NCBI RefSeq assembly: GCF_024693525.1
Contig: NZ_JAILKR010000013.1
Location: forward strand, 1-32,124
Reading direction: 5' to 3'
Length of the DNA stretch: 32,124 bases
Origin: Selenomonas sp.
GTDB lineage: Bacteria; Bacillota_C; Negativicutes; Selenomonadales; Selenomonadaceae
Part shown: piece by piece, positions 1 to 7,248 of the stretch
Layout of the letters: every line of letters starts with the position of its first letter
How positions within the stretch are numbered: the stretch's first letter is position 1
Program-made: the position numbers and the translations under genes
Notes under the pieces: model-generated
The model's input: only the letters and a program-made list of their open reading frames with translations
What the model was told of the DNA's origin: nothing
Database searches by the model: none

Positions 1-404
1 CTTTTTCGCAGATATTACATTTTCCCGTGATGTGGGGAGCGGTTTGGTATGGTGCTAAATTTGGCTTTGATACGGTGGTATTGGGGATGTGTGCAAGTTC
101 GTTGTGGCTGGATATGGTAAAGGCGTTTATGTTGCGGCAAATGTTGGGGATATCAGTACGGAAGATGGCTGGTAATATCCTCAATGCAGCGCTGCCAGCT
201 GCTATGGCAGGGGTGGTGGCATGGGCGTTACGCCAAATGCTGACTTCTTACGAGGCAGTAGCGGTGATAATATCTGTGACAATTTTTAGTATATGTTATT
301 TCTTGTTACTCTCGATAAGAAGAACCAATCGGCAAATGATACTGAGAGGAATAAGGTATTTGCAAGAACAGTTTTGTCAAATATGTGAGAAATACAAAAC
401 GTAA
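1..404 (+). CDS. Polysaccharide flippase (Wzx/MATE-like), C-terminal part
   Basis: The reading frame is open to the left edge of the window (phase starting at base 3) and ends with TAA at 402-404, so only the last ~134 residues are visible. The fragment is very hydrophobic, with about three membrane segments (around FGFDTVVLGMCASSLWLDMV, AALPAAMAGVVAWAL and VAVIISVTIFSICYFLLL), and ends in a basic cytoplasmic tail. This is how the C-terminus of lipid-linked oligosaccharide flippases looks; those proteins move undecaprenyl-linked glycan units across the inner membrane. The acyltransferase remnant and epimerase downstream fit the end of a capsule, O-antigen or exopolysaccharide cluster. Family assignment is by hydropathy pattern and context, so another polytopic membrane protein of the same cluster is possible. 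Confidence 0.5.
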   Translation, partial: FSQILHFPVMWGAVWYGAKFGFDTVVLGMCASSLWLDMVKAFMLRQMLGISVRKMAGNILNAALPAAMAGVVAWALRQMLTSYEAVAVIISVTIFSICYFLLLSIRRTNRQMILRGIRYLQEQFCQICEKYKT

Positions 405-498
405 TTTGCTTACGTGTGGAGAGGGGGAGGGAGAAATACCTTGCTAAATTGACACATTTCTAGGACGGATTGTCAATTATCAAGAGGGAGGAGTATTT

Positions 499-705
499 TT
501 GCTTTTTAATTCGTATGCGTTTATTTTTGTTTACTTGCCTGTAACCTTTGCTGCTTTTTTCTTGACAGCAAAATATATATGTAATCGTGCGTCTACATTA
601 GTATTGGTTTTAGCATCTTTTATTTTCTACGGTTATTGGGATGTTCATTATGTTCCATTGCTTGGTTACTTTAAGTATACTGATTTTTCCTAACTATTGT
701 AAGTA
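499..705 (+). pseudogene. MBOAT-family O-acyltransferase remnant (N-terminus only)
   Basis: A TTG start follows GGGAGGAG. The first ~55 residues match the typical N-terminus of AlgI/DltB-type membrane-bound O-acyltransferases: MLFNSYAFIFVYLPVTFAAF, a second hydrophobic helix, then ASFIFYGYWDVHYVPLL. The frame stops at 691-693 after 64 codons. A complete MBOAT is about 450-500 residues and carries its catalytic His far downstream. From about base 662 the +1 frame reads LVTLSILIFPNYCK and then a stop, which resembles the expected continuation, so a frameshift plus a large deletion is likely. Bases 706-855 hold no further recognisable MBOAT sequence. Family members O-acetylate surface glycans; this copy cannot function. 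Confidence 0.7.
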
Positions 706-855
706 ATATAAGTGGTAGTGATTTTGATGTGCGATAAGGTATATTCAATGACAACAGATAAATGAAAATAGTCTTATGAATGTTTTATAATCCATGAGGC
801 TAAGTAAATTTTAAAATATATTTTGTGCTTTAGGGATGGATTAGGAGGCGTAGAT

Positions 856-1779
856 ATGAATGTTCTAGTTACTGGAGGTGCTGGGTTTATTGGTTCGCAT
901 CTTATTGAAAAATTAGAAGAAAAAAAGCACAGGGTAACCGTAGTAGATGATGGTTCTACTGGCAATATTATACGTATGAAAATCTGTGATGTTAATCTCA
1001 TCAAGAAAAATGTTTGTGATCAGAAAATAGTAAAACAAATAGTCGATGAAAAGCCCAATGTTATTGTTCATTTAGCAGCTCAAACAATGGTAGATTCATC
1101 CATAAAAGATCCGGTTTTTGATGCATCTGAAAATATTATGGGGACACTTAATGTATTGGAGGCGGCACGGCAGTGTGGGGCGCGAGTGATTTTTGCTTCG
1201 ACGGCAGCTGCCTATGGCGATGTGGTTGAAGATGATTTGCCGGTGGTAGAGTCACAGGTGCTTTCTCCGCAATCGTTTTATGGATTGACGAAAGTTGGTG
1301 TTGAGAAATATCTGGAGCTCTATCATCGGCACTATGGTCTTGATTATGTGATTTGCCGGTTTGCTAATGTTTATGGCGAACGTCAAGGGGATACCGGCGA
1401 AGGTGGTGTAATCAGCATCTTCGCGAAGCGAATTGCTGCGGGTAAGGACATTACTATCTATGGAGACGGTACGCAGACGCGTGATTTCGTGTATGCAGGC
1501 GATATTGCCCGAGGTATCTGCAAGGCAATGACGACGGAAAACGTGAATACCGTGTATAACCTTAGTACGCAGACGGAGACAAGTTTGCTTGATTTGGTGC
1601 AAATCATGGGGAAGGTTTCAGGATGTAATATTGTGCCGAAATTTGGTCCGGTGCGTGAAGGAGATATTTATCGTTCGATGCTTTCGAATCAGAAAGCAAA
1701 AGAAGCTCTTGGCTGGGAGCCACAAGTTTCGTTAGCAGAGGGGTTACGGCGGACGATGGCTTATTTCCAAAAGAATTGA
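856..1779 (+). CDS. NAD-dependent epimerase/dehydratase (UDP-glucose 4-epimerase-like)
   Basis: This 307-residue protein is an extended short-chain dehydrogenase that probably interconverts or dehydrates nucleotide sugars for surface polysaccharide. The start is ATG 856, preceded by AGGAGG at 843-848. The Rossmann glycine motif GGAGFIG is at residues 7-13, FASTAAAYGD around 114-122 supplies the catalytic Ser/Thr region, and the active-site pair is YGLTK (Y142, K146). RFANVYGERQ and GDGTQTRDFVYAGDIA are typical of the GalE/RmlB-like sugar-nucleotide group. Exact substrate cannot be read from sequence. Composition changes abruptly inside the gene: about 31% G+C over 901-1140, about 50-57% in most of the sequence after 1141 (near residue 96), suggesting a recombination join. 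Confidence 0.85.
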   Translation: MNVLVTGGAGFIGSHLIEKLEEKKHRVTVVDDGSTGNIIRMKICDVNLIKKNVCDQKIVKQIVDEKPNVIVHLAAQTMVDSSIKDPVFDASENIMGTLNVLEAARQCGARVIFASTAAAYGDVVEDDLPVVESQVLSPQSFYGLTKVGVEKYLELYHRHYGLDYVICRFANVYGERQGDTGEGGVISIFAKRIAAGKDITIYGDGTQTRDFVYAGDIARGICKAMTTENVNTVYNLSTQTETSLLDLVQIMGKVSGCNIVPKFGPVREGDIYRSMLSNQKAKEALGWEPQVSLAEGLRRTMAYFQKN

Positions 1780-1818
1780 CATGTTAGCTTGAGTGGATTC
1801 ACATAGTGAGGTGATTGG

Positions 1819-2010
1819 ATGTTTGTGGTAAAGAAAAATTCTGAGATGATCAATAAGACGTTTCGTTTGCCGGTGGAGCTGGTGGAACAGTTGACGCAGG
1901 TGGCGAAGGCGCAGGATGTGTCGGTCAACAATCTGGTACAGCAGTGCTGTGAGTATGCGCTAGGCGATATGGAAAGCGGGACGCATTCGGATACGAAGCA
2001 GGGGAAATGA
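1819..2010 (+). CDS. Small ribbon-helix-helix (Arc/CopG-like) protein
   Basis: This 63-residue protein starts at ATG 1819 after GAGGTG. Residues ~11-45 show the ribbon-helix-helix pattern: a short strand (NKTFRLPVELVEQL) followed by two helices (TQVAKAQDVSVNNLVQQCCEYAL). Proteins of this fold bind DNA as dimers through the strand, often as plasmid or toxin-antitoxin repressors or as autoregulators. No toxin gene follows, and the next feature is a terminator. It may be a remnant of a mobile element together with the adjacent recombinase. The fold call is fairly safe; the target is unknown. Confidence 0.6.
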   Translation: MFVVKKNSEMINKTFRLPVELVEQLTQVAKAQDVSVNNLVQQCCEYALGDMESGTHSDTKQGK

Positions 2011-2082
2011 AGGTAGGACCGAGTTTCGTTTGCAGTTGGTGGATTTTGAACGGCAGGAATATTTAAAGACAGATAGCAAAAA

Positions 2083-2118
2083 GCCCTCGTTCTCGAAAAA
2101 TGAGAACGAGGGCTTCTG
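2083..2118. terminator. Bidirectional intrinsic terminator
   Basis: A perfect 12-bp stem (GCCCTCGTTCTC at 2083-2094 with GAGAACGAGGGC at 2102-2113) encloses a 7-base loop. It is preceded by an A-run, which becomes a U-run on the minus strand, and followed by TTCTGTTT. It lies between the RHH gene (plus) and the Rpn remnant (minus) and can end both transcripts. Confidence 0.85.
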
Positions 2119-2137
2119 TTTACCTAGTATCGAATCG

Positions 2138-2317
2138 TTATGATTGACGAATCTGTTTTGCCAGTTCGGCAATTCGCTCAGGGCTAAGACGTGAGTATTT
2201 TATAATTTTATCGATGGGTTCCTGGTCACGTAGCATGCTTATCGCAAGCGAAGTTTGTTCTTCTAGCCGTCCTTCGGCACGACCTTCGTCCTGTAGTTTT
2301 TGCATTAATTCACACAT
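2138..2317 (-). pseudogene. Rpn-family nuclease/transposase, C-terminal remnant
   Basis: On the minus strand a frame from ATG 2317 to TAA 2138 gives 59 residues beginning MCELMQKLQDEGRAEGRLEE and ending in RLSPERIAELAKQIRQS. This charged helical tail with the EGRAEGRLEE run and a terminal helix-turn-helix-like segment is typical of the end of PD-(D/E)XK Rpn-type recombination-promoting nucleases. The catalytic N-terminal ~200 residues are absent. The frame extends upstream without a stop into the 3' end of the recombinase gene, but that stretch does not look like nuclease. It is too short to be active; it appears to be the 3' scar of an element disrupted when neighbouring DNA was inserted or deleted. 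Confidence 0.5.
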
Positions 2318-2373
2318 GGCTTTAGCCCCTGATTTACATGCTTGAAAAAGTCGGCTCTTTTTGGGATAGTTCT

Positions 2374-3369
2374 TTATTTCCCATACATGCGATTGAGCGG
2401 ATTTTCTTTGAAGATGTTGCCTTGTTCGATGTAACGATGGACCATTTTTTCAGATTTATGACGGGTCTGGCGCATGATGGAGAGGGCGTCGACGTCGTGT
2501 TGGGCAGCACTGGTGGCAAAGCCGCGGCGCAGGCTGTGGCCAGCGAATTGCTTCTCGTCGAGGCCGGCCATTTTGGCGTATTTTTTGACGATGAGCGCGA
2601 CGGATTTATCGGAGAGCTGCGCATTCCTCAGGCTGTGGGCTTTGGTGAATGGCCGAAAAATAGGGCCCGTATGCAGTTGTGCGGCGTCGAGCCAGGCTTT
2701 TAATGCCCGCACGGCACAGATTTCTTTATCCGGGGCATAGGGAATGGCGATGGTTGAGCCACGGCCAAACTGGTCACCTTTGGATTGTGGCACAAAAATC
2801 ATAAGGCCCTGCGGGGTGAAGGTCAGTTCCTCAAACTGAATGCGCACGAGTTCCGAGCGGCGAAAGGCACCGGCAAAGCCGAGAAAAATCAAGGCTCTGT
2901 CCCGCAGGGAGACGAGATCGTTATCTTCGAAGCAATCCGCCAAGAGATAAAGCGTTTCCATAAGTATTGGGGATTTGCCTCGTTGGAAGGTACCTTTTTC
3001 ACGGCGGATGGCGGCCATAGCCGCCCGGACGATGCCGTCTTTCGCCGGGTTGTTTTTGCCACTGTAGCCGGCGGCAATGTGGTTTTCGGAAATGGCAGTG
3101 ATGCGGCGTGACACGGTATTGGCTTTGGCATCATCGGCCAGGTCATTGATGTAGTTGACGATGGTTTCCGGTGCGGTAGGTAGGTCGCGTTCGCCATGAT
3201 GCCGGCACCAGTCGGAAAAGTCGCTCCAATCGGAGGAGTAGGCCTTTAGCGTATTATCAGCTTTTGATTTTTCCAGGCGCCGTTTGGCTTTGGCAGAAAG
3301 GCGCCGATTGTTTTCAATCCGCTGGTTTTTTACCAGCATGAAGTTATCTTTTGGTTTCATCCCGATCAT
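2374..3369 (-). CDS. Tyrosine site-specific recombinase/integrase
   Basis: This 331-residue protein has an N-terminal SAM-like core-binding domain (about residues 30-120, with LKAYSSDWSDFSDWCRHHG) and a C-terminal catalytic domain. The catalytic set is visible: Arg in GAFRRSELV, Lys in PQSKGDQ, HSLRRG (H-x-x-R), His in TRHKSEK, and the nucleophile Tyr in VHRYIEQG. Such enzymes cut and rejoin DNA through a 3'-phosphotyrosine intermediate. It is not near dif-type housekeeping genes and no phage genes surround it, so it is more likely a mobile-element or DNA-inversion recombinase than XerC/XerD. The start may be ATG 3369 or the in-frame ATG 3360; neither has a strong ribosome site. The gene is divergent from the SGNH gene across a short symmetrical intergenic region. 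Confidence 0.9.
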   Translation of the reverse strand: MIGMKPKDNFMLVKNQRIENNRRLSAKAKRRLEKSKADNTLKAYSSDWSDFSDWCRHHGERDLPTAPETIVNYINDLADDAKANTVSRRITAISENHIAAGYSGKNNPAKDGIVRAAMAAIRREKGTFQRGKSPILMETLYLLADCFEDNDLVSLRDRALIFLGFAGAFRRSELVRIQFEELTFTPQGLMIFVPQSKGDQFGRGSTIAIPYAPDKEICAVRALKAWLDAAQLHTGPIFRPFTKAHSLRNAQLSDKSVALIVKKYAKMAGLDEKQFAGHSLRRGFATSAAQHDVDALSIMRQTRHKSEKMVHRYIEQGNIFKENPLNRMYGK

Positions 3370-3402
3370 CTATCTTTCTTTTATGGTTAGTTCTTCTCTG
3401 TC

Positions 3403-3471
3403 ATTATATACGAAAATTTGTTTTGCGTCATCTGGAATCCTTTTGGTAATTTTAATCTAATCGTATATAAT
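3403..3471. repeat. 11-bp perfect inverted repeat spanning the recombinase/SGNH intergenic region
   Basis: ATTATATACGA at 3403-3413 and TCGTATATAAT at 3461-3471 are exact reverse complements separated by 47 bp. Each arm contains a TATAAT pointing outwards. The arrangement lies between a tyrosine recombinase (minus, start 3369) and the SGNH gene (plus, start 3510). It may be two similar divergent promoters, an operator pair, or crossover sites for the recombinase. Confidence 0.6.
3443..3471 (+). promoter_or_regulatory. Promoter of the SGNH esterase gene
   Basis: TTGGTA (3443-3448), a 17-bp spacer and TATAAT (3466-3471) lie 38 bp before the TTG start at 3510. The mirror-image promoter for the recombinase uses TATAAT on the minus strand (3408-3403), with a weaker -35 (ATGACG, 3431-3426), also spaced 17 bp. 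Confidence 0.6.
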
Positions 3472-3509
3472 AGAAGATAGTGTTCTTGGAATAGAAAGTG
3501 AGGTATGCC

Positions 3510-4898
3510 TTGTCTATGTGCAGCCATTGGAAATATATCAAATATTGGGGAATGGTGGCGTTGGTGGTGATAGTCTGTGCCTGCCTGGGATTTTATATTA
3601 AGGCGCGGCAGGATTACTTTGCCTTGGCTCCGGCACCAGCAGGCCTTACGGAGACGACGGCTACGGAGCCGCTTTCCTATTCGCCGATTCTCGCATGGGA
3701 TAAAGATAGTGAGTCGGTATATTACGAGATTGAGTTTTTTGCCGAAAAGCCAATGTTCCTTTCGGCTACCGCCGAGTCGGATAAGGCGATTTTCCGCAGC
3801 TATGCGATATTCCAGAATCATTACAACGCACCACTTCAGTCTTTCGCTACGGATTTGCTGGGAAAACAACCGCTATATTGGCGCGTCCGAGGCATGGATT
3901 TAGATGGGAAGCCTTATACGCCCTTCAGTGAGCTGGCGGTACTTTGGACCAGTGGCGATAAAGAAGGGATGGGGGCTCCAGAGCCGCTGACGGATTACAA
4001 TAATGGCAATGGTTCAGTACTGCTCTATCCGGTCTACCATTGGATTCCCCTAACAGGAATGGTTCGGTATGAACTTCAAATCTATGAGGGGAATCCGTTG
4101 ACGGATAAGGATGCAAAACTTATCGATACGCTTCATACCGATGTAGCAGAACTCTATGATGCCAATCCCCGTTACAGCAATCGCGATTTTTATTGGCGCG
4201 TAAGGGCTACTGATGAAAAAGATGTACCGACCAGCCGCTGGTCTCTGCCAAAACGATTCCGGACGGCTCCCACTGACCGTTGGGAAGTCGGGGTTCTGGG
4301 CGATAGTATTTCCCATGGTGGCGGCCATTACTCCTATGGGCCCGAGGATTTTGAGTTCAGTTGGCTGCGGTATTTGAATTTTCCCGCCATCAATTTGTCG
4401 GAAAGCGGCGATACCATTCAGATGACGGTGAAGCGTTTTAACCGGGATGTGCTGCCCTTCCAGCCTAAGTATTTGCTGATTCTTACTGGTACGAACAGTC
4501 TACGCGGTGGGGAAGACCCGAAGGTTGTTATTGAAGGGTTAAAAGAAATTCAGCAGCGTTGCCGGGAAAACAATATCCGGCCGATTCTTTTGACCCTTCC
4601 CGATGTGAATCCCGATAACATTGCTCATGTATTCCATGAGCCAACGGCTGATGATTGGACAGAGCGTTTTCAGGAAGTGAATGCTTATATCCGTACGCAG
4701 GTTCATATTGATACAGCTGCTGCTTTTCCGCGTCCTGATGGGGTCCTGCCCACATCATTTGCCATGGATGGACTTCACCCCGATGTCTCCGGCAAAAAAC
4801 TTATGGGGGCAAAGGTAAACAGCTCCTGGGACGAAGTCAAAAAGCAGGCGGATGAGGAAATGGAAAAATATGAAGAAGAAAAAGAAGGTTTGAATTGA
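3510..4898 (+). CDS. Membrane-anchored SGNH/GDSL esterase with fibronectin-like repeats
   Basis: This protein of about 462 residues has an N-terminal membrane anchor (YWGMVALVVIVCACLGFYI), two beta-sandwich repeats each ending in a YWRVR motif (around residues 60-145 and 165-250), and a C-terminal SGNH hydrolase domain. Hydrolase blocks are GDSISHGGG (nucleophile Ser), SGDT (oxyanion Gly), GTNSLR (Asn) and DGLHPD (Asp and His), so the active site is complete. Family members remove acyl groups from glycans or lipids; here the domain would face the envelope. The TTG at 3510 is preferred because GTGAGG (3498-3503) sits at ribosome-site distance; the GTG at 3498 is inside that site. The tail is highly charged (Lys/Glu). 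A larger paralogue lies at 18965-20584. Substrate unknown. Confidence 0.8.
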   Translation: MSMCSHWKYIKYWGMVALVVIVCACLGFYIKARQDYFALAPAPAGLTETTATEPLSYSPILAWDKDSESVYYEIEFFAEKPMFLSATAESDKAIFRSYAIFQNHYNAPLQSFATDLLGKQPLYWRVRGMDLDGKPYTPFSELAVLWTSGDKEGMGAPEPLTDYNNGNGSVLLYPVYHWIPLTGMVRYELQIYEGNPLTDKDAKLIDTLHTDVAELYDANPRYSNRDFYWRVRATDEKDVPTSRWSLPKRFRTAPTDRWEVGVLGDSISHGGGHYSYGPEDFEFSWLRYLNFPAINLSESGDTIQMTVKRFNRDVLPFQPKYLLILTGTNSLRGGEDPKVVIEGLKEIQQRCRENNIRPILLTLPDVNPDNIAHVFHEPTADDWTERFQEVNAYIRTQVHIDTAAAFPRPDGVLPTSFAMDGLHPDVSGKKLMGAKVNSSWDEVKKQADEEMEKYEEEKEGLN

Positions 4899-4922
4899 CG
4901 CCCCTTTTTATGATAAGATAAT
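4895..4922 (+). promoter_or_regulatory. Probable csrA promoter
   Basis: TTGACG (4895-4900), overlapping the stop codon of the SGNH gene, is followed after 16 bp by GATAAT (4917-4922). It lies 31 bp before the csrA TTG start. Confidence 0.5.
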
Positions 4923-4953
4923 ATGGTGCTATAAAATAGAGGGGGACTGTATT

Positions 4954-5142
4954 TTGCTGGTATTATCCAGGAAAGAACAACAGGAAATCATGATTGGCGA
5001 AAAAGTCATCGTGACAGTCGTTAAAGTTGCAGCTGGCAAAATAAAGCTCGGAATAACAGCACCGAATAACGTAAAGGTGCGCCGGCTTGATGTATTGCAG
5101 GCTGGAACTATGGAAAATGGAGAGGATTCTCATGAAATTTGA
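4954..5142 (+). CDS. csrA: Carbon storage regulator CsrA
   Basis: This 62-residue protein has the full CsrA fold: MLVLSRKEQQEIMIGEKVIV at the N-terminus (beta-1, with the RNA-contacting Leu4-Arg6 region), a conserved KIKLGITAPNNVKVRR core and a short C-terminal helix. CsrA dimers bind GGA motifs in mRNA leaders, usually over the ribosome site, and change translation or stability. The start is TTG, preceded by GAGGGGGA. The gene is usually placed beside fliW and flagellar genes in Firmicutes; here it instead overlaps a gene of unknown function by 11 bp. A candidate target leader is described at 18738-18849. Confidence 0.93.
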   Translation: MLVLSRKEQQEIMIGEKVIVTVVKVAAGKIKLGITAPNNVKVRRLDVLQAGTMENGEDSHEI

Positions 5143-5542
5143 TACGAAATCAGGCTATGGGTTCATGCATCTTTATTTGACCCTGCATCCGAAAAAATCA
5201 CCGGCTTATGATCCAACGGAGGAAGGATATATTTCTGATGAAGCCGAGTCAAGACTTCACCATTTCGCGGAATTCATTCGCTTCAATGAGAAGCTGGCCG
5301 CAGAGGGAAATGCCATCCGGGCAGAACTTTTCGCCGAAAAAGCAGCCGAGGCTGGAATGATTGCTGGCGAGGGTTGGCAGGATTTCACGAGTCATTTCAC
5401 CGAAAATGTAAATGGTGAGATTGAATTCGATGAAGCCGAGCTGCAGAAGACCTTTGGCAAGTTTATCAGCGATGTCCGCCGCATTTGCAGTCGCCCGCAT
5501 TCCCAGCTTGAGATTGAGCTGGCTAAATCGATGGGAAAATGA
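5132..5542 (+). CDS. Uncharacterised protein translationally coupled to csrA
   Basis: I do not recognise this 136-residue soluble, acidic, mostly helical protein. The start ATG 5132 has GGAGAGG at 5119-5125 and lies inside the last codons of csrA (11-bp overlap), which implies translational coupling. Visible segments include FMHLYLTLHPKKSPAYDPTE near the N-terminus, an alanine/glutamate-rich helix (residues ~50-75, NEKLAAEGNAIRAELFAEKA) and a C-terminal helix with FGKFISDVRRICS. It has no signal peptide or membrane segment. By position it might modulate or accompany CsrA, but it does not look like FliW. A terminator follows directly. Confidence 0.7.
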   Translation: MKFDTKSGYGFMHLYLTLHPKKSPAYDPTEEGYISDEAESRLHHFAEFIRFNEKLAAEGNAIRAELFAEKAAEAGMIAGEGWQDFTSHFTENVNGEIEFDEAELQKTFGKFISDVRRICSRPHSQLEIELAKSMGK

Positions 5543-5564
5543 GTGATTCCTTGCAAATAAAAGT

Positions 5565-5603
5565 GCCCTTGCGTTATCTTCCCGATAACGCAAGGGCGTT
5601 TTT
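5565..5603. terminator. Bidirectional intrinsic terminator
   Basis: A perfect 14-bp stem (GCCCTTGCGTTATC 5565-5578, GATAACGCAAGGGC 5583-5596) with a TTCC loop is followed by GTTTTTTATT. It serves the csrA operon and, on the other strand, the convergent DUF6033-like gene. Confidence 0.92.
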
Positions 5604-6679
5604 TATTCGTTATCCCAGTTTATGTTTTTGGCCTTTTTCAACAATTCCTCAGCTGAAGCAGCCTCAATCCGTACCGTGCTGGGTGATGCGGCACTATGTG
5701 ACGATTCAGCAATTTTATTACGGTGAACCGGATGCACGGGATGGTTGTGATGTCCCTGGTGTTCCTGAGGCCATCTGGCTGCTCTAGGAGTCTCCTGCAG
5801 CATTGTAGTAGTGGTTAGTTTTGCTTCGATTTCGACATTGACCGAGGTACCAGATTGCGTATTTACGGCATGACCGCTAATGTTGTGGTTGTTGCCATTA
5901 TCAAGTCCTGCATAAAGGAGATTCATTACCTTTTCGGTGGTAAAGGAATACTGCTGGATGCTGGCTTTTATCGCCAAGGTGAGTTCCTGATAGGTGGGAA
6001 CGGCAGGTCTCTTCGTTGGCGGGTCCTTGGCTTGTTCGCGTTTTGTTTCCGCGCGTTTCTTCATGGCTTCCTCCAAGCGTTGCTGCTGTTCTTCCGTCAT
6101 GCGTTCCAGCTCAGCAAAGAGTTTGGTGTTGCCGTCGTCGTCAAAGGAAATCGCTAAGCGCTTGAAGCGAACCCCTTCGCCCAGCAGGCCCTGCTGTTCA
6201 ATCTGATTTAGGGTGTTGGTGGATTCTTCCACCTTGGCCATAACTTCTTTGGCATACGCATCGTCATTAGCCATTCGTTCTATCTCTTGTGTGGACAGCA
6301 TGACGAAGTACTTTTTATGGCTTGGGCCGGCGATATCCAGTGGATTTTGGACATCGTCAGCGATGAGAAAATCATAGTCCCCATATTGCTCACGAAGGCT
6401 GGCCAAATATTTTTTTGCTTTCTCCGAAAGATTTTGTTCTTCGGGGGTGGTGTTCCAAGCTTCGGCCCCTTGGACTTGTTTGTCGGCGTTGGTTTTCGTG
6501 GACAGATTTATGCCGCTACCAGAAATTGACAAGTCAAAATCCTTGTTGGCCTGATTGAGTTTCTCGAGATTCTTATGCGCGTTGTCAAGTTTCCCAGCGC
6601 CGCTCCAGTGCTTCTTTCCCGTGTGGTCCGCGTTTTTTAGCGGGGGAGTGTAATGGGTGTGGTTGATGCTGTTTGCCAT
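5603..6679 (-). CDS. DUF6033-like protein of unknown function with His-rich C-terminal region
   Basis: This 358-residue cytoplasmic-looking protein has no signal peptide. The start at 6679 follows GAGGAGG. From memory the pattern resembles the DUF6033 family of Firmicutes: LSEKAKKYLASLREQYGDYD near residue 85, a VMLSTQEIERMANDDAYAKE segment, ISFDDDGNTKLFAELERM, a basic coiled coil (about residues 195-220, EEAMKKRAETKREQAK), and a closing EELLKKAKNINWDNE. The function of the family is unknown to me. This copy adds a histidine/proline-rich stretch (EHQGHHNHPVHPVHRNK) that could bind metal. It stands alone and shares the 5565-5603 terminator. A TTGACAAGTCAA word lies in the coding sequence at 6526. 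Confidence 0.6.
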   Translation of the reverse strand: MANSINHTHYTPPLKNADHTGKKHWSGAGKLDNAHKNLEKLNQANKDFDLSISGSGINLSTKTNADKQVQGAEAWNTTPEEQNLSEKAKKYLASLREQYGDYDFLIADDVQNPLDIAGPSHKKYFVMLSTQEIERMANDDAYAKEVMAKVEESTNTLNQIEQQGLLGEGVRFKRLAISFDDDGNTKLFAELERMTEEQQQRLEEAMKKRAETKREQAKDPPTKRPAVPTYQELTLAIKASIQQYSFTTEKVMNLLYAGLDNGNNHNISGHAVNTQSGTSVNVEIEAKLTTTTMLQETPRAARWPQEHQGHHNHPVHPVHRNKIAESSHSAASPSTVRIEAASAEELLKKAKNINWDNE

Positions 6680-6782
6680 GGCTTTATCCTCCTCTGATCA
6701 GCCCTTGAAATCCCTTTCGGCAAAAAATATTTCTTATCTATATATCGTCTTGCTATGACAGAATCTTAAGAAATATCTTCGG

Positions 6783-7085
6783 TTATTTTCGCAAACGTTC
6801 TTCATGCAACTGGGCACATTTTTCGACGATGAGGCGTACTACCCAAGAGGCCGGGCGGGTGGATTTCGTGTGGAACCACTGTTCAACGGTGCGGCTTGGT
6901 GCCCCTAATAACCGTTCACAATCCCGAGGGGTAATGCCCCATAATTCCCGCATGAGCTTCATGGGTTCATCCGCACAGGCAATCCGGTCTAATTCCACGG
7001 CTTTTTTGAGTTCTTCCACATCCACATCAAAGCCGGTTTTTCGTTGGAACCAGTTGGGGATATCGTCGCGGGTAACCTTTGGCAT
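6783..7085 (-). CDS. Small helix-turn-helix DNA-binding protein
   Basis: This 100-residue protein begins at ATG 7085 after AAAGGAAG. The middle (about residues 45-85) reads LMRELWGITPRDCERLLGAP then SRTVEQWFHTKSTRPASWVV. This is the helix-turn-helix pattern of Xre/MqsA-type antitoxins and small regulators, in which the second helix precedes a conserved Trp and a Pro-containing turn. The charged C-terminus may be a dimer contact. No toxin gene is adjacent: the upstream neighbour is divergent udk and the downstream gene is the DUF6033-like protein. Role unknown; a stand-alone regulator is as likely as an orphan antitoxin. Confidence 0.65.
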   Translation of the reverse strand: MPKVTRDDIPNWFQRKTGFDVDVEELKKAVELDRIACADEPMKLMRELWGITPRDCERLLGAPSRTVEQWFHTKSTRPASWVVRLIVEKCAQLHEERLRK

Positions 7086-7248
7086 GGCTGCACTTCCTTT
7101 CTGCTATATACTGTTTTACTAATTCGTTACGTGCCAGCATAATCCTTTTTCCCAGATTTTCGATGTTTTGCCTGCAGGGAGCAGACAAACGCGGGCTTTT
7201 ATGATACTATAGTAAGGACAAATTTCTGCAAGGAGATGCTCCATTACT

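Noticed and set aside
2338..3111. Plus-strand open frames opposite the tyrosine recombinase
   Set aside because: The minus-strand frame carries the full catalytic motif set; the plus frames are low-complexity shadows.
3498..3509. GTG 3498 as start of the SGNH gene
   Set aside because: That GTG is part of the GTGAGG ribosome site serving TTG 3510.
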